Assembly: GCA_029858165.1 (NCBI GenBank)
Contig: JAOUFO010000073.1
Coordinates: 1 to 8,086 of the forward strand
DNA length: 8,086 bases
Reading direction: 5' to 3'
DNA from: Deltaproteobacteria bacterium
Lineage (GTDB): Bacteria > SAR324 > JACQKK01
In this document: positions 6,171 to 8,086 of the stretch, piece by piece
Position numbering within the stretch: the stretch's first letter is position 1
Layout of the letters: each line of letters begins with the position of its first letter
Position numbers and translations under genes: made by a program
The notes under the pieces: model-generated
What the model was told of the DNA's origin: nothing
The model's input: the letters and a program-made list of their open reading frames with translations, nothing else
Databases searched by the model: none

Positions 6171-6183
6171 GGGGCGCCGCCCC
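6171..6183 (+). promoter_or_regulatory. Intercistronic GC hairpin after the binding-protein gene
   Basis: GGGGC (6171-6175) pairs with GCCCC (6179-6183) around GCC, starting 2 nt after the TAA at 6167-6169. There is no T-tract, so it is not an intrinsic terminator. A hairpin between a binding-protein gene and its permease genes commonly protects the upstream mRNA from 3' exonucleases and raises binding-protein yield relative to the membrane subunits. That role is inferred from position and shape. Confidence 0.55.
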
Positions 6184-6207
6184 GATTTGCTTACCTGGGA
6201 TCAACCA

Positions 6208-7125
6208 ATGACTTATCTGACCCGAAGATTGTTGTGGACCTTTCCGGTGTTGTTGGGGGTGATGAGTCTGGTGTTTTTGTTGATTCATCTGGTGCCGGGG
6301 GACCCGGTGGAAATCATGCTGGGAGAAAACGCCCTGCCCGCGGACCTATCGGCCTTGCGCAGCAAACTGGGGTTGGACCGATCTCTGCCGGTCCAGTACG
6401 GAGATTTTATCACCGCCACCTTAAGGGGGGACCTGGGGGAATCCTTCACCAGCCGCCGCCCGGTGACGGGGTTGATTTTGGAAAGGCTGCCCGCCACCCT
6501 GGAACTGATGGCTGGGGCCATGGCGGTGGCGTTTGCCCTGGCTCTGCCCCTGGGGATTTTGGCCGCCCTGCGCCACGGCAAATGGCAGGACCGACTGGCC
6601 ACCGCGTTTTCTCTGGTGGGGGTGGCCATGCCCAACTTTTGGCTGGGTCCTTTGTTGATTTTGGTGTTCGCCATTTACCTGGATTGGCTGCCGGTGAATG
6701 AGCGGGGGGGGCTGGCCCATCTGGTGCTGCCCGCCCTGACTTTGGGGACCTCCATGGCGGCGTTGCTGTCCCGCATGATTCACTCTTCCCTGCTGGAAGT
6801 GCTGGGGGAGGATTTCATCCGCACCGCCAGGGCCAAAGGGTTGGCCGAAAGGGTGGTGGTGGTCCGCCACGGCCTGCCCAACAGCCTGATCCCGGTCATC
6901 ACCGTGGCCGGATTGCAAATCGGGGCGCTGCTGTCCGGCGCCATCATCACCGAATCCATTTTTGACTGGCCGGGACTGGGTTCCCTGCTGCTGGAATCCA
7001 TCAACACCCGCGATTATCCCTTGACCCAGGGGTGCGTGCTGACCATCGCCCTCAGTTACATTCTGGTAAATCTGGCCACGGATATGCTGTATGCCTGGGT
7101 GGACCCAAGGATACGACTGCGATGA
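6208..7125 (+). CDS. dppB: ABC transporter permease, DppB type
   Basis: This is one of two inner-membrane subunits of the peptide-type importer encoded with the binding protein. The 305-residue product fits the usual length. The start is the ATG at 6208 with GGGA 7 nt upstream; the in-frame TTG at 6187 would add WDQP-type polar residues before the family's normal MTYLTRRLL opening. Membrane segments lie near 9-29, 98-120, 131-157, 170-190, 229-250 and 275-296. The LVPGDPV motif after the first helix (28-34) and the GDLGESF loop (74-80) are typical of DppB/OppB. The EAA coupling loop, ARAKGLAERVVVVRHGLPN (207-225), would contact the ATPase. The TGA overlaps the next ATG (ATGA, 7122-7125). Substrate class is inferred from the family. 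Confidence 0.95.
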   Translation: MTYLTRRLLWTFPVLLGVMSLVFLLIHLVPGDPVEIMLGENALPADLSALRSKLGLDRSLPVQYGDFITATLRGDLGESFTSRRPVTGLILERLPATLELMAGAMAVAFALALPLGILAALRHGKWQDRLATAFSLVGVAMPNFWLGPLLILVFAIYLDWLPVNERGGLAHLVLPALTLGTSMAALLSRMIHSSLLEVLGEDFIRTARAKGLAERVVVVRHGLPNSLIPVITVAGLQIGALLSGAIITESIFDWPGLGSLLLESINTRDYPLTQGCVLTIALSYILVNLATDMLYAWVDPRIRLR

Positions 7126-7937
7126 AACCATCCACCCGACATTTGGTGTTGACAGCCTGTCTGCTGGGGGTTTTTTTTGTGATTCCCGCCCTGCTGGCCC
7201 CCTGGCTGGCCCCCCACGACCCCCTGGAGGTGGACCTCAAGGGTGCCCTGGAGCCTCTGGGCGGCGGCTATCCTTTGGGCCGGGACGACCAGGGGGCCGA
7301 TATTCTCAGCCGTCTTTTGTACGGAGCGCGCATCTCCCTGCTGGTGGGGGTGGGATCGGTGGCGGTATCGGCCGTGCTGGGGGTGGCCCTGGGGATGATC
7401 AGCGGCTATCTGGGGGGATGGGTGGATATGTTGATCATGCGGCTGGTGGATGTGTTCATGGCATTTCCGGGATTGTTGCTGGCCATCGCCCTGGTGGCGG
7501 TTCTGGGGCCGGGGCTTTCCAACGTGGTGCTGGCCCTGACCGCCCTGGGGTGGACCGGATTCGCCCGGCTGGCCAGGGGGCAGGTTCTGGGGGTGATGGA
7601 AAAGGATTATATCCGGGCCGCCCGGGGATTGGGGGTGGGGCCTTTGCGGCTGATGGGCCGCCATATTCTGCCCAACATCATGGCCCCGGTGGTGGTGCAG
7701 GCCAGCTTCGCGGTGGCCAGCGCCATCCTGGCAGAGGCCTCCCTCAGCTTTCTGGGATTGGGCGCCCCCCCCGGCACCCCCAGCTGGGGAGCCATGCTGG
7801 CCGAAGGCCGCCATGTGTTGTGGGAAGCCCCCCTGGTTTCCCTGTTTCCGGGTCTGGCCATCATGGGGGTGGTTTTGGGGTTTAATCTGCTGGGGGATGC
7901 CTTAAACGATTACCTGGACCCCAAAAGACGCAGATAA
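7122..7937 (+). CDS. dppC: ABC transporter permease, DppC type
   Basis: This is the second permease of the importer. The start is the ATG at 7122 overlapping the dppB stop, with AAGGA 10 nt upstream. The 271-residue product is slightly short for the family but carries all expected parts: an N-terminal helix (8-30), LAPHDP (29-34), PLGRDDQGADILSRLLYGARISL (51-73), further helices near 74-96, 105-128, 133-150, 188-208 and 240-261, the EAA loop RAARGLGVGPLRLMGRHILPN (165-185), and SFLGLGAPPGTPSWG (209-223). In the domain-opening motif, Gly-Ala-Asp replaces the common Gly-Arg-Asp. The gene ends with a basic tail (KRRR) and TAA, and a structured repeat starts 1 nt later. No ATPase gene follows within the window. 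Confidence 0.95.
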   Translation: MKPSTRHLVLTACLLGVFFVIPALLAPWLAPHDPLEVDLKGALEPLGGGYPLGRDDQGADILSRLLYGARISLLVGVGSVAVSAVLGVALGMISGYLGGWVDMLIMRLVDVFMAFPGLLLAIALVAVLGPGLSNVVLALTALGWTGFARLARGQVLGVMEKDYIRAARGLGVGPLRLMGRHILPNIMAPVVVQASFAVASAILAEASLSFLGLGAPPGTPSWGAMLAEGRHVLWEAPLVSLFPGLAIMGVVLGFNLLGDALNDYLDPKRRR

Positions 7938-7938
7938 A

Positions 7939-8023
7939 CCCCAAAAAGAAAGGCACCAGCCAGCCTGCGGCGTTTGGAGCCGACAGGCGACACAACGCAG
8001 GGCTGTGCTGGTGCTGGACAGGA
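7939..8023 (+). repeat. Structured repeat, head plus body A, copy 3
   Basis: This module begins 1 nt after the dppC TAA (7935-7937). It matches the 725-809 copy over 85 bp except C7968 for T754. In one alternative fold that base faces G in the opposite arm (TGCG with CGCA), so the change from a U-G to a C-G pair keeps the stem. Orientation is the same as in the other copies. On the minus strand the structure is followed by CTTTCTTTTTGGGG, which would stop transcription arriving from genes to the right of the window. Confidence 0.88.
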
Positions 8024-8024
8024 A

Positions 8025-8086
8025 CCCCAAAAAGAAAGGCGGCGCAAGCCCGGCCAAAAGGGCCGAAAGGCCCGTGCCGGTGCTGG
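8025..8086 (+). repeat. Structured repeat, head plus body B, copy 2, cut by the window edge
   Basis: Head CCCCAAAAAGAAAG (8025-8038) directly follows the body A copy. Body B then matches the module at 1021-1076: CCGGC (8050-8054) pairs with GCCGG (8076-8080), and GGGCC (8060-8064) pairs with GGCCC (8069-8073) around GAAA. The loop is GAAA here and GCAA in the other copy, both GNRA tetraloops. The segment between head and stem differs from the first copy (GCGGCGCAAG against ACACCCG). The sequence continues past the window. Confidence 0.8.

Noticed and set aside
6187..6207. TTG start seven codons upstream for dppB
   Set aside because: It overlaps the region just after the GC hairpin and adds a polar tail; ATG 6208 gives the normal DppB N-terminus with GGGA upstream.
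725..8023. Insertion sequence or composite transposon bounded by the body A copies
   Set aside because: The flanking copies enclose ordinary metabolic and transport genes, there is no transposase, and no target duplications are visible.

Overview
This 8.1 kb window is GC-rich chromosomal DNA from what looks like a Gram-negative anaerobe. A deltaproteobacterial (Desulfobacterota) origin is my best guess from gene content and style, but it rests on inference and no marker gene is present. Support for a Gram-negative cell comes from a peptidoglycan-recycling kinase (AnmK) and two lipoproteins. The dihydroxy-acid dehydratase has the Gly-His form of the first cluster motif, which fits an oxygen-sensitive [4Fe-4S] enzyme.

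Layout from left to right. (1) 2-724 (+) is the 3' part of a secreted, probably lipid-anchored protein of unknown function; its lipobox sits at the window edge. (2) 725-1084 is a 360 bp convergent intergenic region packed with structured repeats and hairpins. (3) 1085-2461 (-) is anmK, anhydro-N-acetylmuramic acid kinase, with an unusual internal insert. (4) 2462-2759 is a divergent intergenic region holding a 20 bp tandem repeat, a possible 13-codon polyproline leader ORF, an extended near-palindrome and a small hairpin over the ilvD ribosome binding site. (5) 2760-7937 (+) is a tight four-gene block: ilvD, a family 5 substrate-binding lipoprotein, a DppB-type permease and a DppC-type permease. 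Two of its junctions are ATGA stop/start overlaps. The third carries a GC hairpin between the binding protein and the first permease. (6) 7939-8086 is another array of the same structured repeats, starting 1 nt after the dppC stop.

Functionally, the four-gene block couples a branched-chain amino acid biosynthesis enzyme to an oligopeptide-type ABC importer (binding protein plus two permeases). No ATPase gene is present; the block ends at the repeat array, so the ATPases must lie beyond the window or elsewhere in the genome. AnmK salvages anhydro-MurNAc from cell wall turnover and is transcribed away from this block.

The most interesting signal is the repeat family. At least five modules share the head CCCCAAAA(A)GAAAG and carry one of two unrelated structured bodies. 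All lie in the same orientation and abut gene 3' ends. Read on the plus strand, body B folds into a stem capped by a GNRA tetraloop that changes from GCAA to GAAA between copies. Read on the minus strand, every module is a hairpin followed by a T-rich tract, so the elements look like directional minus-strand terminators.
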